A stretch of 64,000 bases of DNA. Source: Zygnema circumcarinatum (lineage: Eukaryota > Streptophyta > Zygnematophyceae > Zygnematales > Zygnemataceae). Location of the stretch: positions 2,447,938 to 2,511,937 of the forward strand of contig CM074805.1 of NCBI GenBank assembly GCA_037447605.1. The letters are read 5' to 3'. The position numbers and the translations under genes are program-made. Positions within the stretch are counted from its first letter, which is position 1, and every line of letters starts with the position of its first letter. This document shows, piece after piece, positions 22,201 through 34,300 of this stretch. The notes beneath the pieces are model-generated. The model had not been told where the DNA came from and did no database searches. It worked only from the letters and a program-made list of their open reading frames with translations.

Positions 22201-25200
22201 TTTTACGTTCAGAGGAATTGGTTCAGGATTGCCACCTGCGTTCTGGTGGCTTTTCTGTGACCTATGCCTGAGGAGGCATTTCTGTCCTATCTATTCTCTG
22301 TGCTATTAATCTTAAACAGGACAGCTCACCTAGTGGTGGGATGGACTTTTCCAGGCCAAGGGACTTCTAGCAGAGTATCAGCCGAGGCATCTTGCTGTTA
22401 GAGCTGTCTTAAGGGAGCGGAAAAAGCTGATGGACAAGGTTGACGTAACTGTCTTGCCAGTGCCACTGGACGCTTCCACGAAGGTATAAGGCTGCCCTTG
22501 TCGTTGTTGTGAGACTGCGTATGCTCTTTTCCGGAGAAAGCGGGCAATTTAATTCATAGCTGACGCTGTGCTTCGTTCTTGAAATGTAGCATTTTTTTTT
22601 TAAAGTATCACCCGCTCGACCCGTAGATTGATCGCGTGCAGCTTCATGAGCTGCACTAGTACTAGAAATTTCCCAGCGAAGGGGATCTCAGGGTGGCAAA
22701 TTCGAGGTACCAAAGTAGAGTCCTTTGGTCACTTGTTCGGCTTGGCTGTCTTTTGCCGTCCAGATTCTCACTCAGTGTCACAGGGACTGCAGAAAACAAT
22801 GTTGAAGTAATGGTGGTTAATGCTGAAAATGGTTTGCTCGGGTTGGCAGGATGAACAGCAAAGTGCTGCCTGGGCCGAGCTTCTGGCCTTTGAAAGGTGG
22901 GATGCCTCATCTGGTCTGTGATAGAAAGGACCACTCAGATTTCAGTAAACTAGCAGACAGGGCTTGGGTCAACCCTCTTATGAATAATAGCGTATGTGCG
23001 TCCCCTTTCCCGTTAACTTTGGTGCAGACTGCTTCTCTCCTGTGAAGGGCTGGCAGATGGTTCCCCCTCTCATGGAGAGCAGGCAGTTGTCTTTCTCCTC
23101 TTCAGAAGGGCAGACAAAATGTCTTAACGTCCATGTGAAGGTCAGATTGGATATTTTCCCTTCGCATGAATGTCAGCTTAATGTTCCCTTTCGATGGTTC
23201 ACTTTGCCCGAGGCTCTCGAATAGTGTTATAGTGTCTCACACCATCTGTGAAAGGCGAATAGATGTCTTTGATCCGTCACTCGGACATATGAACATCCGT
23301 CTGACCGTCGTTTTCCAGCTTGGGCAGAAGCCTAAGACGGAGAACAGATGGTTCGCCTGTCGAGATCATTTTTACGAATAATCCTTTGAACGCAGACAAG
23401 AGGATTTTCTTGTCATGATCGGCAGGCTTGAATTGAATGCTTTGTCTTCAACCTTACGCATTGATCTGTAAATAGTAGACGCTGGAATCTAACAGATTGA
23501 TGCCAATGAAGTCTGTGAGCGTTTCTGTCGCATGGAAGCGCTTCATTAGAATCTGATATTTGCAAATTGAACAATGAACATTGTCTGTTTTCAAAGTTTA
23601 AAGTCGCTGTGTGTCACTCTGCAAGTTTTGCAAACTAAAAGTTTGGACCAGTTCAGTTTATTCATCCGGAGCTAAATTCAAGTGAACGTTTTCTCGAAAC
23701 CTAACAATTTTAAACACGTAATCTTTTGGGGTTTTGGATATGCAGGAACAATCCCCAGCGCTTGACTGATGTTGCATTGGCGAAATCCATTTCCTTTGCG
23801 TATGATCAGGTGGGACTTTGTGATGCACTTCTCGCAGATGTCAGTAGAGACATTCTAGATGTCCTATCTTCCATTACCTTCTCCTACCTTGCGCTTGGCT
23901 GATTCTTTATCAAAGTGATCCAAAGACAAGTGCAAGGCATGCGAGAGCAACTGCAGATTCAAACCCTGCATCCCCTACGGTGAACAAATTCATATGTCCA
24001 GTCTCTAGTAGACAACCTTCACGCATTTGTTCGTGTTGTTAGAGCTTCGCCTGAAGTAGAGTTAGAGAAACCTGTGTGTATATGATCCACGTGGGTCTGG
24101 TCATGACAATTCCATATTGGTGAAGGGTTGCAGTGCTTGATGCCTTTACGATTGCATCCAGATATATGGTATGATTATGCCATGTGGCATGCTCAAAATG
24201 GCAATCCAGATGCGGCTGTTCAAGTCTTCCAGCGTGCTCTAATAGCCTTGCCAGGTGCTTAACTTTCGTACTCCTCCCTATACTGCTTTGTCAAACTCCA
24301 GTCTTTTAGGCGAGGACAGCTGCTACCCTGTTCATTGACCATACTGAGTAGCCTGAGCGTGTCTTTTTCTTTGGCTGCTGTAGAAGCTAAGATTTTCGGA
24401 ACCTCGGTTGAGGGTTTCTGTGATCAATCTTGCAGAATCTTTTATTCCATAATGTTTTCAACTGTCCTGCCCGTTCCCTATCTGGACGTGCCATAGAAAG
24501 CTACTTTCGAATTGTAACCATATCTGTAGATGTCATGACTAAGCTCAATGAACTTCTTTCCTGTTTTTCTTACTTTTACAAGTTAGGCACTTGGGGTGTG
24601 GGGGGGGGTCCGCCCTGGTTTTTTGTCACTTCCAATGAAGGTTGTCCAACACTCCTGCCTGTCAAAGCATAATGTTTTTTTGCCTGTGGTGGAGCTTTCG
24701 CTGCAGAGAGCATGGTCTTGCATTTTGCCTATGCAGAGCTTCAAGAGGGCCGAGGACGCATTCAGGTGAGGTCCTGTGATTGAACGCCAACTGTGAAGCA
24801 TTGCGAATGATCTGGATTGAATCCTTCTCCTAGTCCTATTGGTAAGCACTCACATGTTTGCCCCATGGAGAGTTTTCACAGGAAGCGAAGGGAATTTATG
24901 AGGCGCTGCTGAAGAATGAAGCCATAGCCAGCAGCCTACCGCACATTCAGGTATGGCGTCTTTACTCTCTTTCTGAATGCAGACGGGGCTCGACGGGCGT
25001 CAGTTGTGGACACTTCCAAGTTAACAAGAAGTAGTTTTTTGATGGAGTGCTAGTATTCATGTAAGGATGTTTCTCTATTTTTTGTAGACAAGGTGGAGTG
25101 GAGTCTCAGAATATTTTCGGATAATGAGACAACTTCACTTTTTCATCCCCTTACCTGTCTTTGTCAGATGAATATGGTAGAAAGGTATATGTGTATGACT

Positions 25201-27924
25201 ATAAGTCCAGTCGTTGTGAGCAATTGCAGCTTAGGTACGAGGTAGAACAAGTCGATCCGCACTTGTGTCTTTCCGCCTACACCAGCTAATGAAATCACCA
25301 CTGTATCTACGTGCCTGAGATCAGCAATGTGTGTATTTGATATGCCCCCGTGAATCTGGAACACAACTACTTGGCATCCCTCGGCTTTCTGCATCTGGAT
25401 ACAACTTGGTTTGTTTGTTTTTTCGAAAGGACCTTCTTGAACATAGTTTCCATCTGATGTAAAAGCTAGAAAGAACGGGAATTAGTTCTTGTATACTTGT
25501 AGCATCTTGTTGTTTGGATTTGGATGTTGTTCCTCTTTCCACTTTCCTTTAAGTTCAGGAAAACGCAGAGGTCTGACGCTTCGCACTTCTTGTGAGCACT
25601 GTAGCAAGACATGGTACATTTTGCAAATACTTTCTTCAATTCAAAAACATTTCTGGCTTGTTAATCATCTCCAACGATGTTTTTTGCAATGCATTGCATC
25701 ACCCAGGGCATCCTATTTTGCCTCATTAATTTGTAATTGAATCCACTTTGATATATTTGAAAATCAAAGTGCGGGCCACTTTTTGTTGGAAGTTATTTAC
25801 TTTATTCCAATGCTGGTCTGTTTGAGCCACCCAGTTCTGGTTTCAGTTGATGAGTGATGTTGATTGTGACAACTTATGCTAACTTATTTGACTAAAACTA
25901 TTATTACTACTATTACTATTATTATTACTATTATTATTACTATTGTTATTTAACTTTGTTTTGCGCGATTCTTACTACTCGGAAGAGTGCCTTCTATATT
26001 GGAGAGGATTGAAAAGTTTTACGTTTGCGTGACCTTCTCTAAAGTTCGTTTGCAAAAGTGATGGGGCCGCCGTTCATATAGTGCACACAGCCGTAGTGGG
26101 TTCATACGGGCGAATATACACTTGTCTGATGCTGGATTAGTCAGAAAGGTTGTGACAAAGTCACTGGATTGGCGATGTTCCATCTGGTCCATTTTGTGGA
26201 GTTTACCTTGTACAGGAATTGGAATTCCGATACGATCGAAATTCGATTTGATTATCGATTATTACGATATATTAGGATCAAGGAAGCTATGGATGATAAC
26301 TGTGAAGTAGTGCAGAGGAGGATGCTGTGAAGATATAGAGTGCTACGATCACTCCTTCGGTTTCTCTTATGCCCATGAACGGAAAAAAGCCGTTTCCGCC
26401 ATCTAGTACGATGCAGTCGCCTGCAGTATGAGCAGATATTTGACTATCATGACAGCACTCTCAATCCAGTTGCCTTTGGGTGATGTTATGGAGCTCGCCA
26501 GATGATGCGCTTTGTGAGGAGGACAGATGGTGTCGAAGCGGCGCGAAAGGCGTTCATGGCTGCCAGAAAGGCCCATTCCAGCACCTACCATATTCATGTA
26601 GCTTCAGCTCTTATGGAATTGTGCACCAACAAAGAACCCAAGGCAGGAAGCGTTGAACCAAGGCTTACTCTGTTTAAAATGTTCAGTTTCTATGCAGCTC
26701 TGGTCGGCAAGTGCGGGGGGGGATTCCTAATGAGTCGTGTACTTTCATTGAACCTTTCTCTAAGCCATCTGCGTCGGAATGGGGTGGTGCATGATTCAGG
26801 TCGCTCGCAATGTACTGGAGCTTGGCCTGAAGAAGTACATTTATACACCGTCTTATGTATTAGAGTAATGCACCTTGCCCTCTGAAATCCTGCCGCAGAG
26901 ACGGAAATGTTTTACCATTGTGAGCAGGGTGTTTGCATCTTATCTTTGATTTGTTGTATTCAAATCAGTCAGTGGCGATGCGATCCGAAGCAATTAGATT
27001 GAGGAAGATCCATTCATCTCTAAGTTGAGAAGCACTTGCCAATTCCAAAGCAACTTTAACTTGTACGTGCTTCCTCGTGACAGGTATGCTGATTTCTTAG
27101 CAAAGATGAATGATGATCGGAATATGCGGGCACTTTTTGAACGAGCATTAAGTATTCTACCACCGGAGGAATCACATGAGGTGGGACGAACTGTTCCACC
27201 ATGAATTATCATCATCCGATTTGGTTGGGACGTCTAGCCTTTTCTCTGCCTCACTCCTTCGTTCCTTCCTATGCCAAATGGTATACATCTGAGTCAGGTC
27301 GTTGTATCTTATCTCTCCTCAAATGAGAACTCAAAAGGGGTCAGGACGCAGGTGTGGCGCAGCTTTGTGGATTGTGAACGCCTTTATGGAGATTTAGACT
27401 CCTTGTTGAAGGTTGTCCTTCGTATCCCTCGCTGTTAACTGCTTTCCAGCTCAAAAAATTGTTTTTTGACCTTTGACCTAGCAGAGAGGCGGAGTGTTTC
27501 CGGAACTAATTGACATAGGTGATGGGAGAGTGTGAAGGTGGAGAGGATGGCCGACAGACAGGGAAAGCGGACTTCCTTGTTGACCAAATTGGTATTCCCG
27601 TCTGAGAATCTGTCATGTCGGGATTGTGTTTCTTGCCTTGTAGTTAGAGCAACGGAGAAGAGTGGCATCATCCAAAGAGGGCGAGGAAGGAGCACAAGCG
27701 GGAGGATTGGAGGAGGCAGTTGCAAGATACGCATTCCAGGACTTGTTGCCCTGCTCTGCTGCGGAGATGGCCCACATTAATCGCTTGAAGGTAAGGGATG
27801 GTTAATCAGTAATGTCTGATCTACCTGCTTCATTGTGGAGCGTTCTTGGAGTTGGACTTTCGTTTGTTTGCAGGTATTGCAGGCTGCTCAGCATGCCCTT
27901 TTCTGAGGCATACATGCCTAATTG

Positions 27925-27955
<31 letters not shown>

Positions 27956-30307
27956 CTAGAGGAATTGTTTTATTCCGTAGATCATCAATAACTACTCCTG
28001 GATAAGGATGTCAATGGACCTGTGGTCTACTGCAGGCCTCTTCAGAATCCAGTCTTGGAAGAGTGTTTGAGTTTCGCATAACGATGGAGCATGAACATGC
28101 AGAGGAAGATTTAGCATTTACAGTTGTGGTCCCCTATTGTGGTTCTCTTGACGAAGAGAGAGTGACCTTTGGCAGGGCCTGTTGGGGAAAGCGGAAGAGG
28201 CAAAGCAAGATCCTCTAAAGGCACGTAAAGTGGCAAGAGATGGAGACGAACGAGGACCTGGTTAGTGCTGTTTATCCATGAGGGCATGCGAACTGGAGAA
28301 GTCAAGGGCCAGCTGAAGGCGGAGAGGAATGGATGCAATTCCTGGCAAATGGTTCAGAGATGTGAGCTTTGCAGCTCAAGCTGCAAACGTAGTGAGGCTG
28401 CAGAGGGCTTAAGGCTACGGCTGTAGGAGGATTGTGTTCAGAAATTTTCAGTACGGACTTTAATTGGTAAGGGGGTTGCCAATCACCTGCTGCAGGGGCT
28501 GATGATACCGCCGTGTCAGAAGCTCCTCGAATGACTATAGTGCGGCCTGATACTTCACAGATGGTGGTGTATGATCCCAGGCAAGGATTTGGTAGGACCT
28601 TGCTCCTCTCTCCCTCCCTTTGTCTTGTTGCCAGTATTGGTCGTGTGTGGACATTCATTGCAAGCTGAAGGAAACAGTTTACGAGAGCTGAAACAAAATA
28701 CATAAAAAAGAAGAGAGTAGTTTTCTTTTTTGGAGAAGCAAAATCTCAACCATACTGACTCGTGTCACAAGGGGGGGCGATGGCAGGAATGCCAGTTATG
28801 GCTGCCCAGCCGGGACTGGCGTACGGCGCTGCGACTCCTTCAATGCAAATACTTGCGACTCCGACCACTCCAATGCTCCCGCCAACTATCTCAATGTCTA
28901 TGCCTCTGCCTAGTGGGGTGGTGGCAGTCCCTGGACCGGGTGAGAGAGGAACTTTAGATGCAGCTAGAGGCATCATCCTTTCACATCGGACAGCCGTTGT
29001 TGTTATAGTCCATAAACTGACAACCGTTATCTTTGCTGCTATCGTCTGTCATCGAACTCCTCTTTATAATTAATTTACATGTCATTTAATCCAGCTAGTG
29101 AGCATCTCGAAGGCCCTCTGTAATGTGTTTGGTGCCACTTCCAAGCGCTTATAAAACTCAGATTGGTACTAGCTGGTCGGATTGATTTGCAGGTCCTTCA
29201 CAGATGGTGGTAGGCCAGCCTCAAGCAGCCCCAGCACTACTGCAAGCACCTTCACAGACAGCCACTATACAGCGCCCTCCCTCCATATCTCTTCTACCAT
29301 CTGCGCCTTCCACTGGAGTGGAAGGCGCAGTAGGGACTTCAGCATCTTCAATGGATGACGCTACTCTTGCTGTTCTTCCTCCCAGCCTCGGCCTCTTTCT
29401 TTCCATGCCACGTGGTCCAGGTAAGTTTTTTTTTTTTTTTTTTCTAAACGTTCTCCTTCACAGTACTTATTGACCTCTATACTTTTCCTGCGTTGGAAGC
29501 AGAGAAGGGCATGGTCCCCTCTCAGTGCTTGGACGTTTCTGGAAATTAATACTTTCTGACGACGAGCTACAAAAGGGTCGCGGAATTGTTGCTTCAGGGC
29601 CATATCCAGATGTCGATTACGTCATATCGGTTCTCCTCCAGACCGACCTTGTGGCTCATTCTTTAGCCACTGCTGGACTACCCCTCCAGCCAGTCTCTGG
29701 CGGTCAGGCCATGGACGCCTCCACACAGGCCGCCGCGGTAGGCAGTCCATCCACCGGAGGAGCACAAGGAGGGCACTCGCCTGCACAGACTACTCGTCCT
29801 CCGATAGCAACAAAGCGGAAGGAGCTTGAAAGTAAGACTTTGGCATTCCTTTTGCTTCGCTCCTGACTTCGAATGGCGGATTTGAATGCTTGATGCAGGT
29901 CCGCGTTTGAGAATAGATTTTAGAAAAGTGGAGTGACAGGAATTGCAGGGGTTGAGAAGAAGCCGCTGACCGGGTTCAGAACGATGGCAATGTTGAAAGG
30001 ATCGAGGGGGGGGAGGGGGGGGGGGAAGGAATAGGGAGGGAGAGAGAGAGAGAGAGCGAGAGAGAGAATGTCCTTTGCTTTTGAGGGTTCTAGGATATGA
30101 TGTATGTGGGTTGCTTGGGGAGGTGCAGAAGGTAGTGAGGGAGGTGCAGGGGGAGGCAATGCTCCTCCTCAGCGTGATCTCTATCGGTGGAGGCTTCTGC
30201 AGAAGACGCGAGGAGGTTCGGGTGGAGGAGGCGGAGGGACGCCCAGCGGCGGCACTCACAGCGGTGGGACCTACAGCAGCGACAGGGTGTCCAACAGCTC
30301 CGGCTGA
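19297..30307 (+). CDS. CSTF77: Cleavage stimulation factor subunit 77 (CstF-77)
   Basis: CstF-77 is the HAT-repeat scaffold of the CstF complex in pre-mRNA 3'-end processing. It dimerises and binds CstF-64 and CstF-50 in the nucleus. Twenty-four exons, all phase-consistent: 19297-19464, 19858-19935, 20053-20124, 20271-20380, 20811-20908, 21429-21490, 21758-21898, 22355-22483, 22850-22896, 23746-23809, 24134-24254, 24707-24765, 24882-24950, 26502-26642, 26800-26864, 27084-27180, 27352-27411, 27644-27790, 28176-28260, 28496-28591, 28772-28939, 29193-29420, 29598-29831, 30129-30307. They give 905 residues, versus about 730 in Arabidopsis. HAT-type motifs include WWKAYVEDQM, VEQLWKEYEAFE, HPDIWYDYAMWHA and YADFLAKMNDDRNMRALFERA. 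The proline-rich hinge and PYPDVDYVISVLLQTDL follow, then the C-terminal PPQRDLYRWRLLQKTR. The start at 19297 is in strong context (GCCATGGC). The intron at 26643-26799 has a GC donor. Small exons could be missed between 27790 and 28176. Confidence 0.95.
30003..30066 (+). repeat. G-rich and (GA)n tracts in last CSTF77 intron
   Basis: A G run around 30007-30027 is followed by (GA)n at about 30040-30066, both inside the last intron of CSTF77. They are simple-sequence tracts that could affect splicing or sequencing accuracy. Confidence 0.85.
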
Positions 30308-31361
30308 ATGGGCAGGCCGCCGGGTCATTCTTTAATTCTAGGAAAAATTGAATTTGAAGCGGTGTTTTACCCTGAAAAAATGTGCGTCTCTTATTGGGTA
30401 CCCTTTGCAAGAAGTCCTTCACATGGTATGTCTCGGGCATGATGCGTACGGAGATAGATTGAGGCGCAGGCTCTGTTTTGTCACTCTTCCAGACAGGCGG
30501 CAGCTTGAAGGAGGGAAATACGACTCCTAAAATTTCAATGACGAAGAAAAATAGGAAAAGATAAAGCTATTGTTGCTGAACTATTGCAATTCTGCCGCCC
30601 TCCTGGGGGATGTCGACATCTCCCAGGAAACAGCATCTCGGCTGCAAATGGAAATCTTCAAGTTGATAGCTTCCTACACCCCAACTTCCTTCAGCAAAAC
30701 TGTCGCCTGGACAAATGCCACATGGACTCCAAATGCCACAGTAGTGGTAAGATGAGGCGAGAATATGGACACGTCTAAAAGCTGGACAACCTCGCCTCGT
30801 TTTCTTCCTGTACGGTGCATTAACGCATGTTCAAGATTCGTCTGACCTTTGTGAACTGTGGGTGCATGCATATCCATTGAAAAAAAAAACAGTTGGCATT
30901 GACCTCACGTTGGCGGTGGCATCGAAATGTACGTGGACCCATTCAAAGGCTTAAGCCCAGAACGGAAGGAAGAACCACGAGTGGCCCCGACACGCCTTGA
31001 AGGTGCCCTACTAAAGGAAAAGCCAATGGCGGCTGGCGACGTGTATAGATGTGTCGACGTGGCATGCTGTGATTGGCGTAGCCTTGAAAACCTTGATCCG
31101 TTTGCGCGCAGTGGGAACGTACCAGATTCGCGGCCTCCTCGTGGCGCCACGTGGCGCAAAAATCCGCGACTCGTGGACGGGCGCCCGCCGGGCCCCCCCG
31201 CGCGCGGATGACAGATTCCAGGAGTGAGGGAGGGAGAGGCGAGGGCGGGAGTAGGGAGAGAGAGGAGGGAGAGAAAGAGGGAGAGTGCTTGCAGCGGGAA
31301 AGAAAGTGGGAGGGAGAGAGGGAGGCAGGGAGGGGAAGAAAGAGGGCGCTTGGTAGGCAGC
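30308..31361 (+). other. Intergenic region between CSTF77 and the ABC1 kinase
   Basis: This stretch holds the CSTF77 3' UTR and the ABC1K promoter. A GC-rich segment (30900-31210) contains CGCCACGTGGCG at 31145-31156, followed by a purine-rich GAGGGAGAG leader. An ATG at 31224 is in frame with the ABC1K start at 31362, but the Arg/Glu/Gly-rich sequence between them is not conserved, so I prefer the later start. Confidence 0.45.
31148..31153. promoter_or_regulatory. G-box upstream of ABC1K gene
   Basis: CACGTG within the palindromic GCGCCACGTGGCGC lies about 209 bases before the ABC1K start codon. For a plastid gene, light-responsive bZIP or bHLH control is plausible but inferred. Confidence 0.45.
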
Positions 31362-34300
31362 ATGGCATCCTTGGCTGTTGCAGGAAAGGTCGTTGCAGGA
31401 GTTTCAGTGAGCAATGGTTTTGATCCCTTGAAGTGCTTTTCTCAGGGAGGGCAAGCTGTCCGTGTTGGAGCTTGTTCAGGGAGAGTGGTAGGCGGTGCAG
31501 GAGGGCGGAGGGGGCATGTTTTGTCCGTGGGAGGGAGGATAGGGAGAGTACGGAAGACGGTGAAGCGGTGGGAAGGAGGCGGTCGCTTGCTTGCTACAAG
31601 ATTGGCGGAGCCACCGGTGTCAGGGGATTTGGTTCAAAGGGAAGGGGATGGAACAGTGCTGCTTCCGGTGTACAATACGGAGGAAACTGGAGGTGAAGCA
31701 GTAGAAGAACTTCAAGCAGTTTCCGCTGTTGGAGTTAATGGAGCAGCTAGGTCTTCGCCTGCCTCCACAAACGGAGCCGCCTTTGCAAACGAAGCGGTTC
31801 TCTCTTCATCTAACGGCGCCACTAGTGCAGTTGTTGTTCAACAGGATGTCGTTTTGCCGAACAATGTTGTGAAGTCACTCAGCAGTGATACGGACAGATC
31901 AGCAGGAGTGGTGGAGGTATTATCCACAGAAGACGAGCCCTGGTTCAAGAAGTCCAAGGATGTTCGGGCAAGTATCTTTCTCTCTCTCTCTCTCTCTCAC
32001 ACACACACTCTCTCTCCCGCACACGCACACTCTCTCTCCCGCACACTCACACTCTCTCGTCTTTTCTCTCATTATCTTATCCTCGCTCTCTCCATTCCTG
32101 CAATCTCTATTTCTTCTTTCTTATACTTGGCTCATCTGCTATTCTACCTATGTTTAAGTTAAAGTTTTCTATTGGTATTGAGAAGGGGCTTGACTCTTGA
32201 TTGAAGTGGTCCTGCAGGTCTCTGTGGCTCCAGGAGGTCGGTGGAATCAATTTAAGACTTACTCCACATTGCAGCGGACACTTGAAATCTGGGGTTTCGT
32301 CTTTGCTTTCCTCATTAGAGTAAGCATTTCTCGACCAGGGGAGCAGGACTTGCTTTTATTCACTTGACTGTGATATTGATGATGGTAGGAGCCATTTCTG
32401 TCCCGAGATGGGCAATTCCTTCGGGGAAACTCTTCTATTTCTGCCCTGATGTTGCCAAGGACACAAATGGAAAGTAGCAGTTATTGTCCCAGAAGCCAGT
32501 TTCAGCTGATGGCCAAACTGTGTTGAATTAACCTGTTGTGTGGAGGAATTGCGTCTTGTTGCTTTCGCCTCATGTACTCTCAGTAGAAATACTCCCTTGT
32601 GTTCTGGGGTGGCTTTTCAACTGATTTACACTATCGCCTGCTTGTTTTTAATGCTTTGAGTAATTATCAACTGACTTGAGAGTATTTGGTTGACATGGGA
32701 TTTTGGGATTTTGTTGAGCAGGCCTGGCTGTTAGATCAGAAGTTCGCTTACAAAGGCGGAATCACAGAGGAGAAAAAGAGTATCAAACGTATGGCGCTGG
32801 CCAAGTGGCTGAAGGAGGGACTTCTGCGTTTGGGCCCCACCTTTATTAAGATTGGGCAGCAGTTTTCCACTCGGGTTAGTTTTCTCCTCGAGGATTGCTC
32901 ACGGAAAGAAATTAGCACGTTCTTAATTCCTTGCAATAGCTAAGCGAGGTCTTGGAGTGAAGGAATTGAAAACAGGAATTTATTTTTCAATACCTTAGAA
33001 GGAGACTGTTGGGGAAATTTGAATTAGAAGACGGAATGGAGTGAGAACAGTTCACATGGCAACACCAGCTAGGTGCATGACATATGTGGTAATCATTATG
33101 AGATAACAGTTAATTGGTGAATATTCAGGTCGCGTTAAGAAAGTATTCTAGTTAGCAAACCAAGCTGTGACAAGGATAAGTGTTTGAAGAGGTTGGGCTT
33201 GCAGTAGCCTGCTTGACTATCAAGCTTCTCAATGAAATTTATGGGCCCGAGTCAAGAATACTGAACGTCCTTCCTGGATCCCTTTCCAGAATTAAAGTGG
33301 ATAATAAGTTGTCCAAAGCAGTTTTACATGCCTGGCTCAAAAGAAAAGCTTGAATCCGCGGATTTTTCAATAATGATAAAGCGCTAACAAGCCACATGAA
33401 TGAAGTCTATTTCTCGTGATAGCAGGTGTGGATGTATCCGGTCGTACATACAGGGTAGGACACGCATGAACGAAGGTTTTTCTTGAAAAAGTTTATGTGG
33501 GAGTTTTGTGACACATGGAAGCGGTGGTATTTTGCAGGTCGATATCCTGGCGCAGGAGTATGTGGATCAACTGGCCGAGTTGCAGGTAAACAATTTCTTT
33601 GTGCCCTTGCTTGGACTTTTTTCCTTAGAAAAGTGAAGGAGAGACATTTTCTATAGTTTTTGCACGTTCGCTCCTTGTCAAGACATCGTTGTTTTCATCG
33701 TCCATCACCGTGTTCTTGGCTAACCTGGAAGTTGATATTGAGCTTGAATTAGTATCTTTCTCTATCTTTGAAAAATTATTCACCGTCGATGAGCTTGGAG
33801 CAGGATCAAGTGCCTCCATTCGATTCCGATGTTGCCATCAATATTTTGGAGAAGGAGATTGGGAGGCCTATTTCAGAAGTATTTGAACGGTTTGACAGAG
33901 ACCCCATTGCAGCTGCTAGTCTCGGTATGCATCTTTTGCTGGCACTGCATGCCGTCAGAGTAAACGCGAGCATGACCATTTGAGTGTTCGAATGTGCATT
34001 TGATGATGAGAAGCAGCAGTAAAGTCATTGACGCATTGCACAGAGAGGCTTGGTGTCTTATTAAAAGTGAATACAAACAATTTAAAGCGTACCTGGATTA
34101 TTTTCGGTCATTTGCAAGTCAGAATGATCAGCGAAGTGATGTGAAATGTATTGACTACCCAGAACTTAGTGTCCGTTAAGGAACGAAATCGCAAGACAAG
34201 AAGCATTAATAGTGGCTTGATCGAATGGACAGAAGGTAGTGTAGGGATAGTTGTTGGCATCTGATAAGGAAACTTCTGGAAGGCCTTCAAGAAGGAAAAG

